From the NCBI RefSeq assembly GCF_964186585.1, contig NZ_OZ075067.1, positions 2,170,001 through 2,234,000 of the forward strand: 64,000 nt of DNA, given 5' to 3'. The notes beneath the pieces were generated by a model, which worked only from the letters and a program-made list of their open reading frames with translations, did not search any database and was not told where the DNA came from. Made by a program: the position numbers and the translations under genes. Shown here piece after piece: positions 14,573 through 23,429 of the stretch. Each line of letters starts with the position of its first letter. The first letter of the stretch is position 1. Origin of the DNA: Microbacterium sp. MM2322 (GTDB lineage Bacteria > Actinomycetota > Actinomycetes > Actinomycetales > Microbacteriaceae).

Positions 14573-16543
14573 ATGCGATCCCGCCTGACATCCGTCGTGG
14601 CGGCGTCGGTCGCGATCGTCGCCGGTTCCCTCGCGCTGAGCGGACCGGCCTTCGCCACGGAACCGATCGCCCTCGGCGACACCCATGTGCTCGACGCGTC
14701 CGACGTTCTGAACGATGCGCAGGAATCCAGCCTCGACGCACGCCTCGACCGGCTGACCGAGGATTCCGGGGTGGACCTCTGGGTCGTCTACGTCGACGAC
14801 TTCACCGACCCGAGCGGCGCGCAGCAGTGGGCGGAAGCGACCGCGGAGCGGAACAACCTCGGCCCCAACCAGTACCTCCTCGCCATCGCCACGGAAGGTC
14901 GCGCATACTACCTGTCGTCCGACTCCTCGGGTCCCATCGCCGACGGCACCATCACGTCGATCGAGCAGGAACGCGTCTTCCCCGCACTGTCCGACGGGGA
15001 TTGGGAGGGAGCCGGTGTCGCCGCAGCCGACGGGCTCGCCGACGCGCGCGCAGGCGGCGGGGGCGGACTGGTCTGGGTCGTCGTCATCGTCGTCGCCGCT
15101 CTCGGCGCCCTCGTGGTGTGGGCGCTCGTCCGTCGGCGACGTCGCGCGGCGACCGGTGCGACATCCGGTCGGGTCGAGGTGCCCCTCGACGAACTGGAAC
15201 GTGACGCCGGCGCCGCCCTCGTCCAGACCGACGACGCGATCACGACCAGCGCGCAGGAGCTCGGGTTCGCGAAAGCGGAGTTCGGGGATTCCGCCACCGT
15301 CGAGTTCGAACAGGCGATCACCGACGCGCGCACGTCACTGGAGCGCGCGTTCGCCCTGCAGCAGCAGATGGATGACGAGACGCCCGACTCCCCCGCGCAG
15401 CAGCGGGCCTGGTACGAGGAGATCCTCGAGCGGTGCCGCACGGCTGCGGCGACGCTGGAGGAGAAGGGCGACGCCTTCGACGCGCTCCGCGACCTCGCCA
15501 AGAACGCTCCGGAGGCGCTCGCCCGCGTCCAGCAACGCCGTGCCGACGTCGGCGCGCGCACGGACGCGCTCGATGCCCGCCTTGCGGAACTCCGTTCGGT
15601 GTACCGCCCCGACGCTCTCACCACCGTCGCCGACAACCCCGCGCAGGCGCGCGACCGACTGACCTTCGCCGATGCGCGGCTGGCAGAGGCCCAGGCCGAG
15701 GTCTCCGCCGGTGACGGCACGGGGGCGGCCGTCGGCATCCGTGCCGCAGAGCAGGCCGTCGAGCAGGCCGACCAGCTTCAGACGGCGGTCGAGAAGCTCG
15801 CCGCCGACCTCGCCAGCGCCGAGCGCGACGGCGCGGCGCTCGTCACCGAGCTCGAGGCGGACCTCGCCGCCGCGGCCGCGACTCCCGACCCCGACTCCCG
15901 CCTGGCACCGGTGATCGCCTCCACGCGTCAGAACCTCGACGCGGCCCGCGACGTCCTCACCGGGAGCGCCCGCGACCCCTTGTCAGCCGTCAACCTGCTG
16001 CAGGGCGCGAACACCGCGATCGACGGAGCGCTCGGCGAGATCCGCGACGCGCAGCTGCGCGCCGACCGCGCGGAGCGCGTCCTCGCCCAGGCCCTTCTGC
16101 AGGCCAAGGCGCAGGTGTCGGCCGCCGAGGGCTTCATCAGCGCACGCCGGGGGGCCGTCGGAGCCACCGCTCGCACCCGCCTCGCCGAAGCCGGTGCGAC
16201 GCTCGTCCAGGCGACCCAGCTGCAGCAGACCGACCCCGAGCAGGCGCTCTCGCTCGCGCAACGCGCCGCCGCGCTCGCGGGCGAGGCGACGCAACGCGCG
16301 CAGAGCGACGTCGGATCGTTCGCCGGCGGCGGAAACGCTGGCGGCGGGGGCGACTTCGGCGGCATGCTGGGCGGCATCATCCTCGGCTCGCTCCTCGGCG
16401 GCGGCGGCGGATCGCGACGTTCCTCCGGCGGCTTCGGCGGTGGCTTCGGCGGCGGATCCTCACGCGGCGGACGCAGCGGCGGCTCGATCCGACGCAGCAG
16501 CGGCGGCGGGTCCCGCTCCCGGCGAGGAGGCGGTCGCTTCTGA
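14573..16543 (+). CDS. TPM-domain (YgcG-like) exported membrane protein with Gly/Ser/Arg tail
   Basis: A 656-residue protein. Residues 1-28 form a signal peptide ending PAFA. A TPM domain (about 35-150: LDASDVLNDAQE, VDLWVVYVDDFTDP, YLLAIATEGRAYYLS) lies outside the membrane. One membrane helix follows at about 165-187 (LVWVVVIVVAALGALVVWAL), then a basic stop and a long Ala-rich helical or coiled-coil cytoplasmic region to about 560. The tail is a low-complexity run of Gly, Ser and Arg. The function of TPM proteins is poorly known; related proteins act in photosystem repair or envelope integrity. pspA follows 74 bases downstream. Confidence 0.88.
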   Translation: MRSRLTSVVAASVAIVAGSLALSGPAFATEPIALGDTHVLDASDVLNDAQESSLDARLDRLTEDSGVDLWVVYVDDFTDPSGAQQWAEATAERNNLGPNQYLLAIATEGRAYYLSSDSSGPIADGTITSIEQERVFPALSDGDWEGAGVAAADGLADARAGGGGGLVWVVVIVVAALGALVVWALVRRRRRAATGATSGRVEVPLDELERDAGAALVQTDDAITTSAQELGFAKAEFGDSATVEFEQAITDARTSLERAFALQQQMDDETPDSPAQQRAWYEEILERCRTAAATLEEKGDAFDALRDLAKNAPEALARVQQRRADVGARTDALDARLAELRSVYRPDALTTVADNPAQARDRLTFADARLAEAQAEVSAGDGTGAAVGIRAAEQAVEQADQLQTAVEKLAADLASAERDGAALVTELEADLAAAAATPDPDSRLAPVIASTRQNLDAARDVLTGSARDPLSAVNLLQGANTAIDGALGEIRDAQLRADRAERVLAQALLQAKAQVSAAEGFISARRGAVGATARTRLAEAGATLVQATQLQQTDPEQALSLAQRAAALAGEATQRAQSDVGSFAGGGNAGGGGDFGGMLGGIILGSLLGGGGGSRRSSGGFGGGFGGGSSRGGRSGGSIRRSSGGGSRSRRGGGRF

Positions 16544-16617
16544 TCTTCCGACGCCGCACCCCGCAGACCTCGACCCTCCGTTCGACACCACGACCTCCCG
16601 CTAGGAAAGGAAACACG

Positions 16618-17352
16618 ATGGCAAAGCAGTCCATCTTCGGCCGCATCTCCACCCTGATGAAGGCGAACATCAACGCGCTCCTCGACTCCGCCGAGGACCC
16701 GCAGAAGATGCTCGACCAGCTCGTGCGCGATTACACGAACAACATCGCGGATGCCGAGACGGCGATCGCCGAGACGATCGGCAACCTGCGTCTGCTCGAG
16801 CGCGACCACGACGAGGATGTGAAGGCCGCCGCCGAGTGGGGCAACAAGGCCATCGCCGCCAGCCGCAAGGCCGACGAGCTGCGCTCCGCCGGGAACACGA
16901 CGGATGCCGACAAGTTCGACAACCTCGCGAAGATCGCCCTGCAGCGCCAGATCAGCGAAGAGAACGAGGCACGTGCCATCGCTCCCTCGATCGCCTCGCA
17001 GACCGAGGTCGTCGACAAGCTGAAGGACGGCCTCAACGGCATGAAGCAGAAGCTCGACCAGCTTCGCTCGAAGCGTTCCGAGCTGCTCGCCCGCGCCAAG
17101 ACGGCCGAGGCCCAGAACAAGGTCCACGACGCCGTCAAGTCGATCGACGTCCTCGACCCGACGAGCGAGCTCGGCCGCTTCGAGGACAAGGTCCGCCGCC
17201 AGGAGGCTCTCGCCACCGGCAAGGCGGAGATCGCCGCTTCGACGATCGACGCGCAGTTCAACCAGCTCGAGGACCTCGGCGAGCTGACCGAGGTCGAGGC
17301 GCGCCTGGCCGCGCTGAAGACCGGCGGCAACGCCGGCGCGATCGAGCAGTAA
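16618..17352 (+). CDS. pspA: PspA/IM30 family phage-shock protein
   Basis: A 244-residue, almost entirely helical, coiled-coil protein of the PspA/Vipp1 family, which polymerises on stressed membranes. The N-terminus shows a conserved amphipathic start (FGRISTLMKANINALLDSAE) followed by DPQKMLDQLVRDY, typical of the family. The ribosome binding site AGGAAAGG precedes the ATG at 16618. Its close placement behind the TPM-domain gene suggests a shared envelope-stress role. A strong hairpin follows at 17373. Confidence 0.94.
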   Translation: MAKQSIFGRISTLMKANINALLDSAEDPQKMLDQLVRDYTNNIADAETAIAETIGNLRLLERDHDEDVKAAAEWGNKAIAASRKADELRSAGNTTDADKFDNLAKIALQRQISEENEARAIAPSIASQTEVVDKLKDGLNGMKQKLDQLRSKRSELLARAKTAEAQNKVHDAVKSIDVLDPTSELGRFEDKVRRQEALATGKAEIAASTIDAQFNQLEDLGELTEVEARLAALKTGGNAGAIEQ

Positions 17353-17372
17353 GCAGCATCACGCGTGACGCC

Positions 17373-17400
17373 GGCGCCGGGCCCCCGCGGGTCCGGCGCC
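17373..17400 (+). terminator. Terminator hairpin after pspA
   Basis: GGCGCCGGGCCC and GGGTCCGGCGCC form a 12-bp stem with one G-T pair and a 4-base loop. It lies between the pspA stop and the ribosome binding site of the next gene, with no T-run. Confidence 0.7.
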
Positions 17401-17422
17401 GCCGTTCTCCCCGGAGGTAGCA

Positions 17423-18235
17423 ATGACCCGATTCGTCGTCGTCCCGCAGTGGCAGGGGTCACCGTCCGCCCGCGCGATGCGCCTCATCGACGGCGCGGAG
17501 GCGATCGCCGAAGACCTGCCGCGCTCGGCGCTCACCCGCGTCGACGTCCCCGCCGAGGCGGGCGAGGCGGTGGGTACGGGCATCCGTCGCTTCAGCACGC
17601 TCAGCCGCGTGCGCGATGAGATCGCCGAGGTTCTCGCGGGCGAGAATGAGCCCGCCGTGGTGATCGGCGGGGATTGCGCTGTGGCGGTGCCGGCGATCGC
17701 GGCGGCGGCGAAGCGGCATCCGTCTCTCGCGATCGTCTGGTTCGACGCGCACGGCGACCTGCACACGCCCGAGACCTCGGCGTCGGGGGCGCTGGCGGGG
17801 ATGGCCCTCCGCGCGGCGATCGAGGCCGGCGCCTTCATGCCGACGCCACCGGCCACCGCCGCACGCACGATCCTGGTCGGTGCCCGCGCGCTCGACGACG
17901 CCGAGGCCGAGGCCCTCGACGGCTCGGGGATCACCCGGATCGCCGCTGACGAACTCGGCGACTCGGCGGCTCTCGCCGACGCCGTCGCCGCCACCGGGGC
18001 AGACGCCGTCTACGTGCACATAGACCTCGACGTCCTCGACCCGGCCAGCGTCGTCGGCGTCCTCGAGCCGGTGCCGTTCGGGGCCGACCCCGCCCACGTC
18101 ATCGCCTCACTCGCGGTCCTGCGGGAACGGATGCCGCTGGTCGGCGCCTCGCTCTCCGGCTTCGCCCCCGCGACGCGGGACGCCGCGGTCGAGGACCTCG
18201 GCACGATCCTGCGCCTGCTGGGAGCCCTCGCGTGA
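17423..18235 (+). CDS. Arginase/agmatinase-fold protein, substituted metal site
   Basis: A 270-residue ureohydrolase-fold protein. Recognisable motifs are GGDCAV (usually GGDHS), WFDAHGDLHTP (the DxHxD manganese ligands) and HIDLDVLDP (the DxD ligands). The first metal-ligand His is Cys here, and the SGNxHGM motif reads SGALAGM, so a classic arginase activity is doubtful. Many actinobacteria carry such GGDC proteins, labelled arginase family. The ATG at 17423 has CCGGAGG upstream. The downstream gene starts inside its stop codon (GTGA). Confidence 0.85.
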   Translation: MTRFVVVPQWQGSPSARAMRLIDGAEAIAEDLPRSALTRVDVPAEAGEAVGTGIRRFSTLSRVRDEIAEVLAGENEPAVVIGGDCAVAVPAIAAAAKRHPSLAIVWFDAHGDLHTPETSASGALAGMALRAAIEAGAFMPTPPATAARTILVGARALDDAEAEALDGSGITRIAADELGDSAALADAVAATGADAVYVHIDLDVLDPASVVGVLEPVPFGADPAHVIASLAVLRERMPLVGASLSGFAPATRDAAVEDLGTILRLLGALA

Positions 18236-18678
18236 GCCCGCTCCCCCCGCCCGGGTGGGAGGAGCGCGCGGCGCGCGCCGTCGATCGGGGCCGCCGATTC
18301 GACCGCTGGATCCCCGGCATCCTGCTCGACTCCCCGCTCAGCCGCCTCGGATACCTCGCGGGAACGACCTTCGGATTCGTGTGGGGTTCGCTCTGGTCGA
18401 CGGGCCGGGTCGAACGCCGCGCGGGCCTGTGGGTCTTCCGCGGGATGCCGGGGGCCACCTTCGGGCGAGGGGGCGTCTGCGTCGGCGGCTGCTTCCTCAC
18501 CGGTGACGGCGAGATCGACGACCGTCTGCTGGCCCACGAGGCCACGCACCAGGTGCAATGGCGGCGGTACGGCATGCTGATGCCGCTCCTCTACCTGCTC
18601 GCCGGTCGAAACCCCCTCACCAACCGGTTCGAGATCGAGGCCGGTCTGGCGGACGGCCGCTACATCCCGCGCAGCTGA
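18232..18678 (+). CDS. Hypothetical protein with HEATH metal-site motif
   Basis: A 148-residue protein. The GTG start overlaps the stop of the arginase-like gene, so the two are [15 protein letters not shown] coupled. A hydrophobic segment at about residues 36-55 (LGYLAGTTFGFVWGSLW) precedes GGCFLTGDGEIDDRLLAHEATHQVQWRRYG. Its HEATH has the HExxH form of a zinc-binding peptidase motif. A second hydrophobic stretch (MLMPLLYLLAG) follows, and the C-terminus contains FEIEAGLADG, whose Glu could be a third ligand. I infer a possible membrane-associated metallopeptidase-like fold; no function is established. Confidence 0.7.
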   Translation: MSPLPPPGWEERAARAVDRGRRFDRWIPGILLDSPLSRLGYLAGTTFGFVWGSLWSTGRVERRAGLWVFRGMPGATFGRGGVCVGGCFLTGDGEIDDRLLAHEATHQVQWRRYGMLMPLLYLLAGRNPLTNRFEIEAGLADGRYIPRS

Positions 18679-18682
18679 GCGG

Positions 18683-19396
18683 TCACGCCACGAGAACGCG
18701 ACGCAGCTCCGCGACCTCGTCGGCCGTCAGCCCGTGGGCCTGGAGGTAGTCGACCGGTCCGCCGTACCGCAGCCGCAGATCGTCGAACACGGCTCGCATC
18801 GCCGCCGCCGGCGAGCGCGTCACGAGGTCGTCGAGGTGCCGCGCGTGCGGGTACCGATGCCGGAGGAATCGGAGGACGCCCTCGTTGCGACTCACCGGCA
18901 GGAGCTGTTCGGTCTGCGCGTAGTCGGCGATGACGGCATCCTCGTCGACCCCGGCGGCAGCGAGGATGAGCGCGACCGACAGACCCGTGCGGTCCTTGCC
19001 GACCGTGCAGTGGACGAGCACCGGCTGCACCTCGAGCACTGCCCGCGCGGCGTCGACGAGCCGCGCCGCCGAACCGTCGACGAGCGCCCGGTAGACGTCG
19101 TCGAGCGACAGATCGTCGGCGAAGAACGAGGCGACCGACCCGGCGAAGATCGGCAGGTGCACGGTGTCGATCCCGAGTCCCGCCACACGGGACGGTTCGG
19201 TCCGACGCTCGTCGTCGTCGCGCAGGTCGACGATGCGACGGATGCCGAGGCCCGCCACCCGATCCGTGCCCGCCGCCGTGAGGTGGCCGAGGTTCCCCGA
19301 CCGGTACAGCACACCGGATCGGGTCCGTCCCCCCTCCGCCGGAAGACCCCCGACGTCGCGGAAGTTGAACGCGCCCGGAACGTCCTGGACGCTCAC
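18683..19396 (-). CDS. Tyrosine/serine protein phosphatase-like protein
   Basis: A 237-residue phosphatase of the same family as the protein at 7933. It begins FNFRDVGGLPAEGGRTRSG, has IVDLRDDDE, and carries the catalytic loop HCTVGKDRTGLSVAL with Cys and Arg in CX5R. The start is GTG at 19396, overlapping the stop of the upstream AhpD-like gene by GTGA, so the two are cotranscribed. The substrate (phosphoprotein or phosphoinositide-like) is unknown. Confidence 0.88.
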   Translation of the reverse strand: MSVQDVPGAFNFRDVGGLPAEGGRTRSGVLYRSGNLGHLTAAGTDRVAGLGIRRIVDLRDDDERRTEPSRVAGLGIDTVHLPIFAGSVASFFADDLSLDDVYRALVDGSAARLVDAARAVLEVQPVLVHCTVGKDRTGLSVALILAAAGVDEDAVIADYAQTEQLLPVSRNEGVLRFLRHRYPHARHLDDLVTRSPAAAMRAVFDDLRLRYGGPVDYLQAHGLTADEVAELRRVLVA

Positions 19397-19875
19397 GAGG
19401 TGGGCGGCGGGGTCCGCCGCTCCCGCACCGGGTACCGACCGGCGATCGCGATGCGGTTGAACGCGTTGATCGAGACGAGCAGCCAGCTGAGCGCGACGTA
19501 CTCCTCCTCGGAGAGGATGCCGCCGACGCGGTCGTAGACGTCGTCGGAGACCCCCTCGTCGTGGATGAAGACGTAGGACTCGGTGAGCTCCAACGCGGCT
19601 CGCTCACGCTCGCTGAAGACACTCGACTCCCGCCACACGGGGATCTGCGCGACGAGATCGAGCGTCACCCCGGCCTTCGCCGCTCGATCGGAGTGCACCC
19701 GCACGCAGTACGCGCAGCCGTTCAGCTGCGACGCGTGGATGAGGGTGAGTTCGCGCAGCCGTGCGTCGATGCCCGCGTCCGCGGCGAGCTCGCCCACCGT
19801 CGTGGCGAACGCTTCGAGGGCGTCGTACGCCGGCCGGGCGGCCCGGGCCAGGTGGACACGGTGGTGATCGCTCAT
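19393..19875 (-). CDS. Carboxymuconolactone decarboxylase / AhpD-like protein
   Basis: A 160-residue all-helical AhpD-like protein. The active-site motif is LNGCAYCVRVHSDRA with the CxxC pair and the downstream His expected for alkylhydroperoxidase D-type proteins. They act as thiol-based peroxidase partners. The C-terminal half (AALELTESYVFIHDEGVSDD) matches the same family. It is the first gene of a two-gene unit with the phosphatase at 18683. Confidence 0.9.
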   Translation of the reverse strand: MSDHHRVHLARAARPAYDALEAFATTVGELAADAGIDARLRELTLIHASQLNGCAYCVRVHSDRAAKAGVTLDLVAQIPVWRESSVFSERERAALELTESYVFIHDEGVSDDVYDRVGGILSEEEYVALSWLLVSINAFNRIAIAGRYPVRERRTPPPTS

Positions 19876-19926
19876 GCCGTCACCCTATCCGCGCCCGCGG
19901 GTGCCGGGATCGGCCAGAATGGTGTC

Positions 19927-20871
19927 GTGAGCGACGCCGCCTTCGACGAGTTCTCCTACCTCCCCGCCCAGGCGGATGCGATCGGAGTCCCGGTGCTACC
20001 GGTACGCCGCGTGACGCACCGACTCGCGGACGGACGCGCCGTCAGCGCCCTGCGTTTCGGCGCCGCCGACACTCCCCCCGAGGTGACCTTCCTCCACGGC
20101 GCCGGCCTCAACGCGCACACGTGGGACACGACGGTCCTCCACCTCGGACTCCCCGCCCTGGTCCTCGACCTGCCCGGCCACGGCGACTCGTCCTGGCGGG
20201 AGGACGCCCAGTACACCGGGCAGACTCTCGCCGCCGACGTGGCGCCCGCCATCCGCGAGTGGACGGGCGGGCAGCCGCAGGTGCTCGTCGGTCATTCGCT
20301 CGGAGGCCTCACCGCAGCGGCGCTCGCGGCGCGGCATCCGGAGCTCGTCCGTGAGCTCGTCCTCGTCGACATCTCCCCCGGCATCGACCCGAACGGGGCC
20401 GCATCGTCGATCCGGGCGTTCTTCGCCGGCCCCACCGACTGGTCCAGCCGCGAAGAGCTCGTGGACCGCGCGCTGTCGTTCGGTCTCGGCGGCTCGCGCG
20501 AGGCGGCCACGCGAGGGGTGTCGTTGAACTCCCGCGTCCGCCCCGACGGCCGCGTCGAGTGGAAGCACCACTTCGCGCACCTCGCCAACCGCCTCGCCGC
20601 CGACCCCGACTCGGCCGCTGCGGTCGACGACGCACAGCGGGCGGATGCCGGCATCCTGTCCGCCGCCGGATGGGAAGACCTGGCCGCCGTCGCCGCACCG
20701 GTGACGCTGATCACGGGCACTCGGGGATTCCTCACGGATGCCGACCGCGAGGACTTCCTCCGCCGCGTGCCGACGGCAGCTCACGTCGCACTCGACTCGG
20801 CGCACAACGTCCAAGAGGAGCAGCCCGCGGAGCTCGCCGACGCCGTCCGATCAGCGTATGACGGCCGGTGA
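19927..20871 (+). CDS. Alpha/beta-fold hydrolase
   Basis: A 314-residue alpha/beta hydrolase. The nucleophile elbow is VGHSLGGLTAA, the oxyanion region is FLHGAGLNAHTWD, and DLPGHGDS marks the strand 4 loop. The acid is probably the Asp in GFLTDADRE and the catalytic His lies in ALDSAHNVQEEQP. I chose the GTG at 19927, since the frame upstream runs antisense through the AhpD gene. The substrate is unknown. Confidence 0.88.
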   Translation: MSDAAFDEFSYLPAQADAIGVPVLPVRRVTHRLADGRAVSALRFGAADTPPEVTFLHGAGLNAHTWDTTVLHLGLPALVLDLPGHGDSSWREDAQYTGQTLAADVAPAIREWTGGQPQVLVGHSLGGLTAAALAARHPELVRELVLVDISPGIDPNGAASSIRAFFAGPTDWSSREELVDRALSFGLGGSREAATRGVSLNSRVRPDGRVEWKHHFAHLANRLAADPDSAAAVDDAQRADAGILSAAGWEDLAAVAAPVTLITGTRGFLTDADREDFLRRVPTAAHVALDSAHNVQEEQPAELADAVRSAYDGR

Positions 20872-20976
20872 GCGACATTTCCTGCCGGGACTCTAGGCTG
20901 TAACGCGCACCCGAGCACCCCGATGGGACGGCGTCGACGACGACACCCATCGATGCCGAAAGGATCCCCCACTCAC

Positions 20977-22482
20977 ATGCTTCGCCGCACCGCCCTGGCC
21001 GCCACGGCGCTCCTCGCCGCCGGGGCTCTGCTCCTCGCCGGTTGCACCGGCTCGCAGCCCGGACCCTCGACGCCCGCCGCCCCCGATCCCGATGCGACCG
21101 TCAACGTGCGTCTCGTGCTCGAGCCGGGGAACCTCGACATCCGGACGATGGCGGGCTCCGCGCTCGATCAGATCCTGATCGACAACGTGTATCAGGGCCT
21201 CATCGCACGGACCCCCGACCAGAAGATCGTGCCGGCGCTCGCCACCGACTACGAGGTCTCGGACGACAAGCTGACCTACACCTTCACCCTGCGCGAGGGC
21301 GTCACCTTCCACGACGGACAGCCGCTGACGCCGCAGGACGTCGTCTGGTCGCTCACGCAAGAGCGCGACACCCCGACCTACCGCGATTCGGCGCGGCTGG
21401 CGAACGTGTCGAAGATCGCCGCCGACGGGCAGAAGATCACGCTGACGCTGAAGGCCCCCGATTCGACTCTCCTCTGGAACCTCACCGGTCGCGCCGGGCT
21501 GATCCTGAAGGAGGGCGACAAGATCGACCGCAAGACCGCCGCGAACGGGACCGGCCCGTTCCAGCTCGCCGAGTGGCGCGAGGGCGACAGCATCGTGTTC
21601 CAGCGCTTCGACGGGTACTGGGGCACCGCTGCCGCAGCGGCCGAGGTCGTGTTCTCGTACGTGAGCGACAATCAGGCCGCGCTGAGCGGTGCACTGGCCG
21701 GCGAATTCGACGTGCTCACCGGCTTCGACGCGAACCTGAAGGACCAGGTCGAAGCGAACGGCGACTTCTCGCTCGAGGTCGGCGACTCCACCGACAAGGG
21801 CACCCTCGCCATCAACGAGACCTCCGGCCCCCTCGCCGACCAGCGCGTGCGGAAGGCGATCCGCCAGGCGATCGACAAGAAGTCGATCGTCGAGGCACTC
21901 GGCGCGGGCAAGACGCTCTACGGCCCGATCCCGGAGCTCGATCCCGGATACGAAGACCTGTCGAAGGTCGCTCCCTTCGACCCTGAGGCGGCTCGCGCGC
22001 TTCTGGCCGACGCCGGCGCGAAGAACCTGTCGCTGACCCTCACGATCCCGTCGGCATACGGAACGACCGTTCCCCAGATCCTCGTCTCGAACCTCCGCGA
22101 CGTCGGCATCACCCTCAAGGTGAACCCGGTCGAGTTCCCCACCTGGATCAAGGACGTCTACACGAACAAGGACTACGAGCTGAGCTTCGTGCTCCACACC
22201 GAGGCCCACGACTTCGAGAACTGGGCGAACCCGGACTACTACTTCACCTATGACAACCCCGAGGTGCAGCAGTTGTACGCGCAGTCCGTCGCATCGACCG
22301 ACGACGCCGAGGCCGCGGAGCTCCTCAAGAAGGCGGCACGCCTGGTCTCCGAGGACGACGCCGCGGATTGGCTCTACAACGGTCAGTCCGTCCTCGCTGT
22401 CGCGTCGAACGTGAGCGGGATGCCGACGGTCAACGTGAACGAACGACTCAACGTCGCCGAGCTGGCCAAGAGCGAGGGGTGA
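20977..22482 (+). CDS. ABC transporter substrate-binding lipoprotein (peptide/nickel family)
   Basis: A 501-residue solute-binding protein of family 5 (DppA/OppA/NikA). The lipoprotein signal is MLRRTALAATALLAAGALLL followed by AGC, with the lipobox Cys near residue 22. The family signature appears at DQILIDNVYQGLIARTPDQ and YTFTLREGVTFHDGQPLTPQDVVWS. I chose the ATG at 20977 from the lipobox and AAAGGAT upstream; an ATG at 20953 is in frame. It leads a five-gene operon with two permeases and two ATPases. The ligand (oligopeptide, opine or metal) cannot be told. Confidence 0.93.
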   Translation: MLRRTALAATALLAAGALLLAGCTGSQPGPSTPAAPDPDATVNVRLVLEPGNLDIRTMAGSALDQILIDNVYQGLIARTPDQKIVPALATDYEVSDDKLTYTFTLREGVTFHDGQPLTPQDVVWSLTQERDTPTYRDSARLANVSKIAADGQKITLTLKAPDSTLLWNLTGRAGLILKEGDKIDRKTAANGTGPFQLAEWREGDSIVFQRFDGYWGTAAAAAEVVFSYVSDNQAALSGALAGEFDVLTGFDANLKDQVEANGDFSLEVGDSTDKGTLAINETSGPLADQRVRKAIRQAIDKKSIVEALGAGKTLYGPIPELDPGYEDLSKVAPFDPEAARALLADAGAKNLSLTLTIPSAYGTTVPQILVSNLRDVGITLKVNPVEFPTWIKDVYTNKDYELSFVLHTEAHDFENWANPDYYFTYDNPEVQQLYAQSVASTDDAEAAELLKKAARLVSEDDAADWLYNGQSVLAVASNVSGMPTVNVNERLNVAELAKSEG

Positions 22483-23429
22483 TCCGCTACGCGCTGACGC
22501 GACTGGCCCTGCTGGTGCTGGGCCTGTTCGTCGCCAGCGCGCTCATCTTCACGACGCTTCGGATCCTTCCGGGTGACGTCGCACAGGTGATCGCGGGAGT
22601 GAACTCCACCCCCGAGGCGCTCGCGGGCATCCGTGAGCAGCTGGGTCTCGATCGCCCGCTGTTCACGCAGTACGGCGACTGGATCGGCGGCATCCTGGGC
22701 GGCGACCTGGGTCGGTCGCAGCTCACCGGCACTCCGGTCGCCGCCGAACTCCTGCAGAAGGCGGAGGTGACGGTGCCCCTCGGCATCCTCGCTTTCGTCA
22801 TCGCCCTGCTCGTGGCTCTCCCCTTCGGCGTGCTGGCGGCCGTCCGCCGTCACCGCCCCGACGGCGTGTTCGTCTCGGTCGGCGCCCAAGCCCTCGCCGC
22901 CGTGCCGGTCGTGTGGGCGGGCATGATGCTGGTCGTCGTGTTCGCCGTGACACTCGGGTGGCTCCCCGCGCAGGGGTTCCCGCGCGCCGGCTGGTCCGAC
23001 CCGGCCGCCGCGTTCCGCGCGCTCCTGCTGCCGGCGCTCACGATCGGTGTCGTCGAAGGGGCGGTGCTTCTCCGCTTCGTCCGCTCCGCCACGCTGCAGG
23101 CGATGGGGCAGGACTTCGTGCGCACGGCGGCCGCCAAGGGCCTCACCCGCACGCAGGCGCTCCTTCGGCACGGCCTGCCGAGCGTCGGGCTGTCGGTCGT
23201 GACGGTGCTGGGCGTGCAGGTCGCCGGCATCATGGTCGGCGCCGTCGTGATCGAGCAGCTGTTCAGCCTTCCCGGCATCGGGCGGATGCTCGTGGAGGAC
23301 ACCGGCAACCGCGACCTCGTGAAGGTGCAGGGCGAGCTCCTCGTGCTGACCGGGCTCGTGCTCGTCATCGGGTTCGTGGTCGACCTCGTGCACCGCGCCC
23401 TCGATCCCCGTCAGCGAGAGGCCGAGTGA
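22479..23429 (+). CDS. ABC transporter permease (DppB type)
   Basis: A 316-residue integral membrane permease with about six helices. It begins VIRYALTRLALLVLGLFVAS. The N-terminal periplasmic segment ILPGDVAQVIAGVNSTPEAL and the EAA-loop region DFVRTAAAKGLTRTQALLRHGLP are typical of the DppB/OppB/NikB family. The GTG start overlaps the stop of the binding-protein gene (GTGA), and the stop overlaps the next permease (TGATG). Confidence 0.93.
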   Translation: MIRYALTRLALLVLGLFVASALIFTTLRILPGDVAQVIAGVNSTPEALAGIREQLGLDRPLFTQYGDWIGGILGGDLGRSQLTGTPVAAELLQKAEVTVPLGILAFVIALLVALPFGVLAAVRRHRPDGVFVSVGAQALAAVPVVWAGMMLVVVFAVTLGWLPAQGFPRAGWSDPAAAFRALLLPALTIGVVEGAVLLRFVRSATLQAMGQDFVRTAAAKGLTRTQALLRHGLPSVGLSVVTVLGVQVAGIMVGAVVIEQLFSLPGIGRMLVEDTGNRDLVKVQGELLVLTGLVLVIGFVVDLVHRALDPRQREAE

